Source of the DNA: Neobittarella massiliensis (ex Bilen et al. 2018)
Lineage (GTDB): Bacteria; Bacillota; Clostridia; Oscillospirales; Ruminococcaceae
Direction: 5' to 3'
Assembly: GCF_900289145.1 (NCBI RefSeq)
Contig: NZ_OKQO01000014.1
Span: 1-32,057, forward strand
DNA: 32,057 bases
A model generated the notes under the pieces. That model ran no database searches, was not told the DNA's origin, and was given only the letters and a program-made list of their open reading frames with translations. The position numbers and the translations under genes are program-made. Shown here piece by piece: positions 9,101-16,095 of the stretch; the stretch's first letter is position 1; every line of letters begins with the position of its first letter.

Positions 9101-10888
9101 CAGCTGCAGGCTGTGCTCGTAATTTTGCTGGCGGCCGGGGCCGATGAGCTCGGCCCACTGGCCGGTGGCTTCGTCCACCGTGTTGGCGCTCAGGTCCACC
9201 TCGGCGTAAGAGAGCACGTCGGCCAGCATGGCCTGCCGGTATTTCTCCTCTTTGATAAAGGCGTACTCGGTCTCTTTTTGGTGGGTGATATCCTCCACCA
9301 GGCCAACGGCCCGCCGGGGCGTGCCGGCCGGGCCGGGCACGGCGGTCATCGAGAGGCGGTCCCAGATGTATTTGCCATGCACATTGCGGGCCTTGATCAC
9401 GGTGCTCACCCGCGGTGCGCCGCGCTGTATATCCCGGTAGGCCTGCAGGTAGGACTCTATGTAGTCGGGGTGGATGATCCCCCGGTCGATCAGGGACTGG
9501 GGCACGTCGTCCACCCGCTGCGGCAGGCCGTAGATCTCGGCGGCGCGGCTGGTGTATACGTTGTAGCCGCCGTCGATGTGGTAGTCGAACACCGCGCCCC
9601 CGGTCTGGTCCATGGCGATGCGAAAGCGCTCCTCGCTCTGGCGCAGCTCCTCCTCCACCTTTTTGCGGTCGGAGATGTCGAGCACCACACAGTTCATGTA
9701 GGGCACGCCGTGGTCCTCGCCGCCAAAACTGCCCCTGGTCAAGATCCAGGTCAGCTTTCCGTCGCCGCGGGTCACCCGCTTTTCAAACTCAAAATTGCGC
9801 TTTTGGTCGGCGTAGGCGGCGCCGGTCACCTGCATGATGTTGGGCACATCCTCGGGGATGATGGCGGCGATGAGGCGGTTTCCCAGCTTGTCGCGCATCT
9901 GCTGGGCGGTGTAGCCGTACAGGCGAAAAAAGCTGGGGCTGCCATACAGCAGCGTAAAGTCCTCATCCATGCGCACGCGGCAGATACCGCCGGGCAGGTT
10001 GTCGGAAAAGTCTTCCAGCTCGCGGTTTTTCTTCAGCAGATCGGCGGCGGTGCTGGCCAGCTTCTGGTTGAGCAGCGCCCGCTCGGTGATGTCGACGAAA
10101 ACGCCCACCAGGATCTCGTCCTGCCCCTCAAACAGCCGCCGGCCGCGGTCGAGCACCCACACGCTGCCGCCGTCTTTTTTGAGTAGGCGAAATTCGGCCT
10201 CGAAGGTGTTCCCCACCGCCAGCTGGCCGGTGATGGCCTCCACAGTCGGCTGCCGGTCGTCGGGGTGCAGGGCGCCGATGAGCAGCCCGCCGGTGGCGCG
10301 CTCGAACTCCTCGTAGCTGTAGCCCAGCATGTGCAGCAGCTGCTGGTTGACAAAGCGCAGCGGCGCCCCCTCCTGGTACCGGGCGCCGGCGATGCCCGCC
10401 GCCACCGCCTCGCCGAGCTGGGCCAAAATATCCAGCTGCAGCTCAAGCTCCACCGCCTGCCCGCCCTTAAAAGAGAGCTCCAGCGGCAGCAGCTGCCCCA
10501 ACTTGTTTTGCATGGGCGTCGACACGTGCACCGCCTGCAGGCCCAGACGGCCGCCGCTCAGCTGCTCGATCTTGGCGCTGATGCGCAGCTCGGTGCCGCG
10601 GTCGCCGTACCGCAGGTACAGCCGGGCCATGGCTAAAAAGCCGTCGCCGTCGCCGCTCACCTGCAGCTCCTGCCAGCACATGTCGTCGGGGGCGCTCACC
10701 CCCTGCAGCTCCCGGTCGAGCAGCTCGGTCAGGTGGCGGTCATCGGGCGCCCACGCGCGGCTGCCCACGCCGATGCCAAAGGCGCCGGGCGCAAAAAAGG
10801 TCAGGGTCTTGGGGACGTCGCGGTCTTTTAAATAAGCGGTGCAAAAGGCCTTTAAAAAGGCCTCTACACGCGCGTGCTCTCTATCCAT
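6161..10888 (-). CDS. NTF2-like/PAS/GGDEF/GAF/GGDEF/EAL c-di-GMP signalling protein
   Basis: A 1575-aa protein with no clear membrane segment, so probably cytosolic. Order: SnoaL/NTF2-like domain (about 1-130), four PAS domains (about 155-670), GGDEF (about 680-845; GGDEF at 762-766 with an intact inhibitory RADD site at 753-756), a PAS-like domain with Cys919, Cys930 and Cys933, a GAF-like region (about 985-1135), a second GGDEF (1236-1240, I-site not in register) and a complete EAL phosphodiesterase domain (EAL at 1349, DDFG at 1471-1474, EGVED, QGYLFSRP). It can in principle both make and break cyclic di-GMP. GAGGAG sits 7 nt before the ATG, and a promoter lies at 10970-10998. It heads the operon with the ACT protein, buk and DUF3795. 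Confidence 0.93.
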   Translation of the reverse strand: MDREHARVEAFLKAFCTAYLKDRDVPKTLTFFAPGAFGIGVGSRAWAPDDRHLTELLDRELQGVSAPDDMCWQELQVSGDGDGFLAMARLYLRYGDRGTELRISAKIEQLSGGRLGLQAVHVSTPMQNKLGQLLPLELSFKGGQAVELELQLDILAQLGEAVAAGIAGARYQEGAPLRFVNQQLLHMLGYSYEEFERATGGLLIGALHPDDRQPTVEAITGQLAVGNTFEAEFRLLKKDGGSVWVLDRGRRLFEGQDEILVGVFVDITERALLNQKLASTAADLLKKNRELEDFSDNLPGGICRVRMDEDFTLLYGSPSFFRLYGYTAQQMRDKLGNRLIAAIIPEDVPNIMQVTGAAYADQKRNFEFEKRVTRGDGKLTWILTRGSFGGEDHGVPYMNCVVLDISDRKKVEEELRQSEERFRIAMDQTGGAVFDYHIDGGYNVYTSRAAEIYGLPQRVDDVPQSLIDRGIIHPDYIESYLQAYRDIQRGAPRVSTVIKARNVHGKYIWDRLSMTAVPGPAGTPRRAVGLVEDITHQKETEYAFIKEEKYRQAMLADVLSYAEVDLSANTVDEATGQWAELIGPGRQQNYEHSLQLLMRRRLHPEERADFERCFGRGQLLERYGEGQAEVSMEYRQIGMGERLRWVRMTAHIIKDPVSDAVKMLCYVKDIDKQKREELSLQYQSRRDSLTGLYNKGVSETLIRDFLAEVPAGGMHAFLIIDVDDFKKINDSFGHMYGDRVLSQMAGKLQAGFRADDVVGRMGGDEFIIFMKNIADSDIAEKKAAQICASFRRSFEGLSCSVGISLCPACGDTFPELYQKADIALYQAKQRGRDRYVFYTDDMCIKGRSQRVVTQIDQPTVEPEERAEPGSMPTAKDSLIDEFDDVLYISDPVTYQLLYINPTGAENLGFVGQEYLGQKCYKALQGLDAPCAFCTNHLLRFDRPYVWEHANNLLQRDYIIKDKLINYQGRPARMEVAVDITDLSDVSHAQAVQTDVKVLLKELEDCPDRQRAIDIAGAAVAAHYGAGEVLWLEYDAGADLLRFYPQWRDELRTEQARNWESVRLTGQVAELMREQRKLEIEDIQLLKHSSVVLYQLFSKLGVYNLFAAPFMPMGQKRQKQYYLCMVNCRHSYYRQSFFEIAVALLYAAFQRLEQQRSIDFLREHDPLTGLQGRRRYVAYLTGIDEQSFASLGVLVADINGLKQINDQYGYAEGDKVVRQTARCICDRFGDERVFLPGGDEFLVFCQDIGQQDFEGAVSALRQDLFGVTSNGVALGTSWTDDEPELQAQLEHAREQMLVEKQRYYSDRQTVSKHNRPQVLQQLLADLRGGVYQMYLQPKVDIATGRVVGAEALVRSVDPQTKKVLPPARFIPFFERLRLIRYIDFFIFEEVCKFQSRRAAQGLEPLIISLNFSRITLLETDLTQMLQQLLAQYRVDSHTIEIEITETVGEVGKETVAAISEKLKGEHFLISLDDFGTKYTNLSMLTGMDVDVVKLDRSLVTQIGQNERTRAVVAHTVQMCREMGIATIAEGVEDETQLQLLAQLGCDCAQGYLFSRPMPADDFKRYLSAQNRPTGGA

Positions 10889-10969
10889 AAATACGCTCCT
10901 CGCGCCCGGTCTTCTCCTGTCTGCCCCACTGCAGCCCGCGCAGACCCCGGCGCCTGTTGTCTAGCTCTC

Positions 10970-10998
10970 ATTGTACCATACCGGCCCCCGCAAGTCAC
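10970..10998 (-). promoter_or_regulatory. Promoter of the GGDEF-EAL operon
   Basis: On the minus strand, an extended -10 TGGTACAAT (hexamer at 10970-10975) and -35 GTGACT (10993-10998) are 17 nt apart, about 80 nt upstream of the start. It places the four-gene operon in a transcript separate from the upstream GGDEF gene. Confidence 0.55.
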
Positions 10999-11022
10999 CG
11001 TTTTTATCGCCCGGCGGGCGGG

Positions 11023-13461
11023 CTACATCTCCCCGTACAAAACGCAGCGGCCGCCGCCCAGTTTCTTGGCCCTCTGCACGGCTTCTTCGGCCCGTGCCAG
11101 CAGCTGGCGGCAGGTGGCCGCCTCATCCGGCGCACAGCAGACCCCGATGCTCATTTTGAGGCCGCGGGCGGCGTGCGGCGCTGAAAACGGCTGGTACAGC
11201 TTTGCCAGCACCTGCTGCAGCCGCTCCTCCAGGTCCTCGCGGCCGTCCAGCCCCTTGAGCAGCAGCGCGAACTGGTCGCCGCCGCTGCGGGCCACGATGT
11301 CGTGTCCGTCCACGCTGCGGCGCAGCCGCCCGGCGATGTTGCGCAGCAGCGCATCGCCGGCCACGTGCCCCAGCTCGGCATTGACGCCGGAAAAGTCGTC
11401 GATATCCACCAGGATCAGCCCCAGCTTTTGCTGCCCAAAGCGCAGGTAGGTCTCGACCTGCCGCACCAGCGCCTGCCGGTCGTACAGCCCGGTCAGCGCG
11501 TCGCGGCGCGGGCTGCTCTCCTCCGCCGGCTGCTCTACATCGTGTACGATCTTGCCCACCAGCCCCAGCACGCGGCTGCCGCTCTGGTCCCAGAGCGAGC
11601 TTATCGAGACAGAAAACCGCTGCATGCCCCGAGCCAACGTGTGAAACCGCAGATAGCAGCGCACCGGGCCGCGCTCGCGCCGGCAGTACTCCAGCACCGC
11701 GCGCAGCGCGGCCCGGTCGTCGGGGTGTATCAGTCTGGTGTGTACCAGCAGCCGCCGGGCTTTGGTAAACACCCGCTGCTCGCCGCCAAAATAGGCCAGA
11801 AACGGCTCGGAAAAGGTGAGCTGGTCCTCTTTGAGGTCGTAGTCGAAAACGACGCTGCCGCTCAGGCTGCCGGGCTGCTGCTCCGGCGGCTTTATAAACT
11901 GCCCGGTCGCCCCATCGTACAGCGTGGGGCGGCACTCCCCGCCCTCGATGACCTGGCGGTAGCGGGCGCGCAGGTCCTCCAGCTCCTGCCGCATGCGGTG
12001 GCGGTCGGTCTTTTCGCGCACCACCACCTGGGTCACCGGCACGCCGTCCAGCTCTCCGGCCGGGCGGCCCTGCACCTGCACCCACACCACGGTGCCGTCG
12101 CGCCGCCGCACCCGCATCTCCATATCCAAAGGCGCGCCGCCGCGGGCCGCCTCCACCTCTCTTTGCACCTGGTCGCGGTCGTCCGGGTGCACCCAGGCCA
12201 GCGCCCCGTCGATCATGTCCGCCATCTCGCAGCCCAGGATGTCCAGATAGGCGCGGTTGGCTTCCAGCAGGCTCAGGTCTCTGTCTAAAAGCAGCTTGGC
12301 CACCCCTACCGGCAGCTGCTCAAAGAGCTCGTGGTGCTCTTTTTCCAGCATTTTGCGCGCCGTGATATCGACCAGTATCCCGTAGTACAGGGGGGCGTTG
12401 CCGCGCTGACCGGTGTAGATGAACTGCACCTGGAGCCACTGGGTGCTGCCGTCTTTTTTTTGGCGCGCAAACTCCAGCGAGATGGGCTCGTGCAGCGCCG
12501 ACTTCTCCACCATCATGCAGATGTAGCGGCGGCGCTGGCGGGGGTCCATGCCCGGAAAAATGCCGTCGCGGTAATCGGACGGCGAGGTATCCAGCAGCTG
12601 AAAGTAGCGGTCGCTGCCCTGCAGGAGGTACACGTTCTGGTCGCGCACGATGTATTTGCCGCACACCCCCCGCAGGTTCTGGTTGTCTATCTCCAGCGCC
12701 TCCTGCAGGCGCTGCTCATCCTCTTTCTGCTGCTGGATACAGCGGCTGAGCAGCACCGCCAGCTGCCGCTGGCCAAACGGGTCCTGCACCCGCACCAGCC
12801 ACGTCTCATACCAGCGCGGCTCCTCCTCCAGCGCGTCCCGCCAGCGGTGCTGCAGGTAGGGGTCTTTGGCGGTGTTTTGCCACACCTGCCGGGCCGCCGC
12901 GGGCATAAAGGCGCTCAGGTAGGCCTGCCGCTCCGGCTCCTCTAACCTGTCGGCCACGCCGCCGATCAGCTCGGAGTACGTCCCGGTCCTGCCAAAGGGC
13001 TGTTTGCCCGGGCCGCGGTACTGCGAGAGGAAGGTATAGCTGTCCTGTGACAGATCGACCGACACGACCGAGTCGTAGATCTGCAGGATGCCCCGCATGA
13101 GGAGCTCGCGGTCTAAGATGGCCTGCTGTTCGATCTCGGTGAATTGGTGGGGGGCCACGGTGATGATGTAGGCCGGTGTTCCGTCCTCCCAAACAGTTTT
13201 GGTGGCCGAGATATCGACCACTTCGCCAAAGGCGTCGCCGCTGCTGATCGATGTGCTGGTCTCGGCGTCGCCGATGGTGTGGAGCGGGCAGTTTTGGCAC
13301 CCCTCCGGCCACACCTGGTGGCAGATCATCCCCACCCGCACCTGGGGGCTCACCCGCTCTACCCGCCGATTGTAGTACAGGATCCGGTGGTCCTCACGGC
13401 TGATCACATACCCCGCCACATTGCCCAGATCGTCGAGGATATTCGTTGCGTCTTGCTGCAT
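11023..13461 (-). CDS. Multi-PAS protein with degenerate GGDEF (GGDQF) domain
   Basis: An 812-aa protein. An N-terminal PAS-like domain carries Cys47, Cys55 and Cys58 (CHQVWPEGCQNCPL), followed by a sensory region, at least three PAS folds (about 275-380, 385-500, 515-645; each with WVHPDDR or IHPDDR type motifs) and a C-terminal GGDEF domain (about 660-812). The signature reads GGDQF (727-731), losing the conserved Glu, and the I-site position reads DGHD, lacking the Arg. It may be a weak cyclase or a c-di-GMP/GTP sensor rather than an enzyme. The start at ATG 13461 follows AAAGGA by 5 nt; upstream codons are unsupported. It is a single-gene unit upstream of the GGDEF-EAL operon, with its own promoter. 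Confidence 0.9.
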   Translation of the reverse strand: MQQDATNILDDLGNVAGYVISREDHRILYYNRRVERVSPQVRVGMICHQVWPEGCQNCPLHTIGDAETSTSISSGDAFGEVVDISATKTVWEDGTPAYIITVAPHQFTEIEQQAILDRELLMRGILQIYDSVVSVDLSQDSYTFLSQYRGPGKQPFGRTGTYSELIGGVADRLEEPERQAYLSAFMPAAARQVWQNTAKDPYLQHRWRDALEEEPRWYETWLVRVQDPFGQRQLAVLLSRCIQQQKEDEQRLQEALEIDNQNLRGVCGKYIVRDQNVYLLQGSDRYFQLLDTSPSDYRDGIFPGMDPRQRRRYICMMVEKSALHEPISLEFARQKKDGSTQWLQVQFIYTGQRGNAPLYYGILVDITARKMLEKEHHELFEQLPVGVAKLLLDRDLSLLEANRAYLDILGCEMADMIDGALAWVHPDDRDQVQREVEAARGGAPLDMEMRVRRRDGTVVWVQVQGRPAGELDGVPVTQVVVREKTDRHRMRQELEDLRARYRQVIEGGECRPTLYDGATGQFIKPPEQQPGSLSGSVVFDYDLKEDQLTFSEPFLAYFGGEQRVFTKARRLLVHTRLIHPDDRAALRAVLEYCRRERGPVRCYLRFHTLARGMQRFSVSISSLWDQSGSRVLGLVGKIVHDVEQPAEESSPRRDALTGLYDRQALVRQVETYLRFGQQKLGLILVDIDDFSGVNAELGHVAGDALLRNIAGRLRRSVDGHDIVARSGGDQFALLLKGLDGREDLEERLQQVLAKLYQPFSAPHAARGLKMSIGVCCAPDEAATCRQLLARAEEAVQRAKKLGGGRCVLYGEM

Positions 13462-13476
13462 AGTGGTCCTTTCCCG

Positions 13477-13519
13477 GCCGCCTCGCAGGGGCCTGTATCC
13501 ACCTGGTGACACAGGCGGC
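13477..13519 (-). promoter_or_regulatory. Structured 5' leader with competing stems
   Basis: In the leader of the GGDQF gene, GCCGCCT (13477-13483) can pair with AGGCGGC (13513-13519). An inner CCTGT (13492-13496) can instead pair with ACAGG (13511-13515), so the two stems compete for shared bases. The hairpin ends only 4-5 nt from the ribosome site. It does not match the c-di-GMP-I aptamer pattern. Regulation is a guess. Confidence 0.35.
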
Positions 13520-13560
13520 GCACTCTATATAAAAACCATTTTTATCCAAATTATGTAACA

Positions 13561-13589
13561 ATCATATCACACGCCTATTTTACTTGCAA
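13561..13589 (-). promoter_or_regulatory. Promoter of the PAS/GGDQF gene
   Basis: On the minus strand, -35 TTGCAA (13584-13589) and -10 TATGAT (13561-13566) have a 17-nt spacer, preceded by AT-rich sequence. The predicted leader is about 90 nt. Confidence 0.7.
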
Positions 13590-14255
13590 CATTTCTGTGC
13601 ATGTTATACAGTTGAGGCTTGGACAAGTCGTGTTCTGTCCGTGTCCCAACGACTTTTCGCAGCAAAACCGAGCTTTTTCGGCATTTTTGTCTACTAGGCG
13701 CGAACAGATCATAAAAAGCGCCTAAAATATCAGGAACCATCGTGCCTATGGCTATTGTTCCAGCCTAAAAATGTGCCCCTCTTCCGGTCGTCTGTAAGGT
13801 GGTCGGTACCGCCAAGCGCCTAAGCAGTGGGGCTGCTCCATCGGGCGGTGGCAGCGCCATCTATCGCGGTGATCCACTGCCGCCGGCCGCCGTGGAGGTG
13901 GTGGCCGGCAGCTGCTATGTACCCCAGAAACAACCGCCAGACTAGTACCCACACACAGCGCGTATTCCGCAGGCGCGCCAAGTGCCGCCCGCCGAGACTG
14001 GGAGCCGGTATCTTTGGGGCTGGCGGTGGTCATCCCTTTTATGGGGCTGGATAGAGTATACCCGCCCACACCTGCTTACCGACGGAGCATTCGAACTGGA
14101 CCGCAGCTGGTCTGGGGGCGGACTAGATCTGATCTGGAACTGTGATGCTACTTTCGACTGTTCTCCCATAAAACGCCTGTCAATGGCTGCGATCTGTCGC
14201 AACTGTAAAAGCATACGCGCTGAACTACCCGATACATAATAGCTACCCCACCAAC
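13590..14255. other. Orphan DNA between host block and phage locus
   Basis: About 665 bp with no supportable gene. Several open frames exist on both strands, for example a plus-strand frame ending at about 13943 that contains GGGSAIYRGDPLPP. None has a ribosome site, clear homology or a start. No tRNA, integrase remnant or direct repeat shared with the right end of the phage locus was seen. It may be decayed phage or host coding sequence at the left boundary of the element. Confidence 0.4.
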
Positions 14256-14300
14256 AAAAAAAGCCTGGGGCCAAACAGTTTTCACTGTTGGTCCCAGGCT
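14256..14300 (-). terminator. Intrinsic terminator ending the tail/lysis operon
   Basis: On the minus strand an AGCCTGGG-based stem of about 17 bp (with one mismatch and one bulge) closes a GAAA-type loop and is followed by TTTTTTT. It lies directly after the 53-codon ORF and marks the downstream end of the leftward phage operon. Confidence 0.9.
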
Positions 14301-14303
14301 CGT

Positions 14304-14465
14304 TTACTCTCGATTTACACTCTGGTCGAGTGCGCTCTGTAGCGAATCTATGGTTGCCCCAGGGTCCAATACCCAGCAGTCTACCTTGCATATCGACAAT
14401 GACAGCCGACTCCATTCAGTGACCGGCGCCGAATGTTGGTTCACTGGGCCGTTAGTCTTTAGCAC
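14304..14465 (-). CDS. Possible small phage protein, 53 aa
   Basis: A 54-codon frame between the holin stop and the operon terminator. It starts at a GTG with no clear ribosome site and ends at a TAA 4 nt before the terminator stem. The product (VLKTNGPVNQHSAPV at the start, SLQSALDQSVNRE at the end) is not recognised. Its placement, snug against the terminator, and plausible amino-acid composition favour a real gene or the 3' end of a truncated one. The missing ribosome site and a TGA three codons upstream of the GTG argue for caution. Confidence 0.35.
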   Translation of the reverse strand: MLKTNGPVNQHSAPVTEWSRLSLSICKVDCWVLDPGATIDSLQSALDQSVNRE

Positions 14466-14529
14466 GTACCATCAGTTTTTATGTTGCAGCACGGCGGTAC
14501 AGTACTACCGGCACTCCATGCACAGATTA

Positions 14530-15045
14530 TTAGTCTGGCTCATGGTCCTCTCCTGCGCTTGTTCTCTTCGGGGTGGTGCTCGCTGCATTTTCAGGGTCAC
14601 CTGCACATTTGGTCGCCTCTTCCAATGCAGCCAGTCCCCTCTTTAAAAAGGTGGGAATAGGTGCACCTAGAGCGCCGGCATTTTCCAAGATAGAGCCCAG
14701 TTCGGTCAGTGTATACCACACCAGTACCACCGGGCTCAGCCCTACCGTATAGTCAAAAGGAAGCGATATGGCAGGTATACCGGCGATCACCAATCCGATG
14801 AGTATATCGAGCAGTACCGCCGCCCCCACGGCTACCAGACTACCCAGTTTGTGCCAGATACCATCTCTGGCCAGCGAGGACCGCCATCTTTTCTGGCGAT
14901 GGGCAACAGCTGTACCGGTAAGATAATCGATCGTCATGGCGGTGACCCACAGCACGACCAGCCAACCAAACCATCCCCATATGGCTGAGAGCGCCGCTGT
15001 CAGACCGGCTATAGCCAGTTTCCAGCTCTTCACATGTTCTATCAT
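14530..15045 (-). CDS. Phage holin, toxin-secretion/phage-lysis family
   Basis: A 171-aa protein with three hydrophobic helices (about residues 10-45, 70-95 and 103-130) and the TIDYLTGTAVAHRQKRWRSS motif typical of Phage_holin_4_1 (PF05105). The C-terminal tail is charged and Thr/Ser-rich. Holins form membrane lesions that let endolysin reach peptidoglycan and set lysis time. ATG 15045 is preferred because GGGGG lies just upstream; a GTG at 15069 overlaps the lysin stop and has no site. It lies immediately after the endolysin, so it forms the lysis cassette. Lysis genes are needed for release of either phage or tailocin. Confidence 0.9.
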   Translation of the reverse strand: MIEHVKSWKLAIAGLTAALSAIWGWFGWLVVLWVTAMTIDYLTGTAVAHRQKRWRSSLARDGIWHKLGSLVAVGAAVLLDILIGLVIAGIPAISLPFDYTVGLSPVVLVWYTLTELGSILENAGALGAPIPTFLKRGLAALEEATKCAGDPENAASTTPKRTSAGEDHEPD

Positions 15046-15065
15046 CTTTTTCCCCCGTGGCCCGT

Positions 15066-16052
15066 TCACAGCAAGATGTGCAGCTTTTGGCCGGGGTAGA
15101 TCAGATCGGGGTCTATAATGCCGTTTTGAGCAGCCAGTGCCTGATAAGTAGTGCCAAAACGCCCGGCAATGGCCGACAGCGTGTCCCCGTCTACCACCGT
15201 ATAGGTCACGCTGCCTGCCTTCGGGATGTTCAGTACCTGTCCGGGGTAGATCAGGTTGGGGTTCTCTATATCGTTAGCTGCCGCCAAAGCCATGGCCGTA
15301 CTGCCATAGCGGGCGGCAATAGCCGTTAGATCATCTCCCAACTGTACTGTATAGCGGGTCTTCCCGGCGATAGGAGCAGCCGGTAGCGACCCGACCTCAG
15401 TGGTGCCGGTCTGTGATGGGGCCGAGGTGGGCGGCGCTGCTGTCATTTTTATATTCGGGTAATCCTTATAGGCGATATCCTCATCTACCCGTCCCACAAT
15501 ACCCGGTATACTGCCAGAGCTGCTATATTGCCACATACCATAGTTGCCGGTATAGGTGCATGTGGTGTCCCATTGGGGCACCCACACATCCAGATCGCAC
15601 AGTTTAGCCATATCGATCTTCTGCTCCAGCCAGTATTTACTGGCGTAGAGCACGCAGTAGTGCCCAGCCTCCTCGATCTCTTTTTGAAAGGCTCTTATAT
15701 TGGCTGCCAGCTGATCGGATGATAGATGAGCGATCGTACTGTCCTCCACATCGTAGGCGATGAACATGTCTAATTTCCCCCGGTAGCGCGCTGCCAGCTG
15801 CAGGGCAAACCCTGCCTCCTGCCGGGCCTCTTCCTCATTTAAAGCAAAGGCGTAGATATACATCCCCACATGCAGCCCTGCTGCCAGCGCTCCGTCCATA
15901 TGCGCATTAAACATTCTATCTTCACAGGGAGTGCCGTAAATGATGCTGCCGCCTTTAACAATGGCAAATTGCCTTCCCGAGCCCGCCACCATCTGCCAGT
16001 CGATATCCCCCTGATAGCGCGATACATCGATCCCGTGCATGATCTCGTTCAT
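15066..16052 (-). CDS. Endolysin, GH25 muramidase with two LysM domains
   Basis: A 328-aa enzyme expected to cut the MurNAc-GlcNAc beta-1,4 bond. The GH25 domain (about residues 5-190) shows HGIDVSRYQ with Asp9 and YDVED with Asp101 and Glu103, the catalytic acidic residues. A Pro/Ser/Thr linker (about 193-225) leads to two LysM modules (about 232-276 and 284-327: RYTVQLGDDLTAIAARYG, TYTVVDGDTLSAIAGRFG), each ending in NLIYPGQ or DLIYPGQ. There is no signal peptide, so export depends on the holin. ATG 16052 follows GAGGAGG by 5 nt. It lies downstream of the tail-fibre gene, as in siphoviruses. Confidence 0.94.
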   Translation of the reverse strand: MNEIMHGIDVSRYQGDIDWQMVAGSGRQFAIVKGGSIIYGTPCEDRMFNAHMDGALAAGLHVGMYIYAFALNEEEARQEAGFALQLAARYRGKLDMFIAYDVEDSTIAHLSSDQLAANIRAFQKEIEEAGHYCVLYASKYWLEQKIDMAKLCDLDVWVPQWDTTCTYTGNYGMWQYSSSGSIPGIVGRVDEDIAYKDYPNIKMTAAPPTSAPSQTGTTEVGSLPAAPIAGKTRYTVQLGDDLTAIAARYGSTAMALAAANDIENPNLIYPGQVLNIPKAGSVTYTVVDGDTLSAIAGRFGTTYQALAAQNGIIDPDLIYPGQKLHILL

Positions 16053-16095
16053 CTCATCCTCCTCTTTGCGTTTGTCCATCTACTTTACAGATGTC

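Noticed and set aside
8870-10186. 438-codon plus-strand open frame opposite the GGDEF-EAL gene
   Set aside because: Antisense shadow caused by GC-rich third positions; no domain or start signal.
13462-13560. c-di-GMP riboswitch in front of the GGDEF gene
   Set aside because: The conserved aptamer core and tetraloop pattern are absent.
13942-14415. 157-codon minus-strand frame beginning MESAVIVDMQ
   Set aside because: It runs through the strong terminator at 14256-14300 and overlaps the better-placed 53-codon ORF; no ribosome site or homology.
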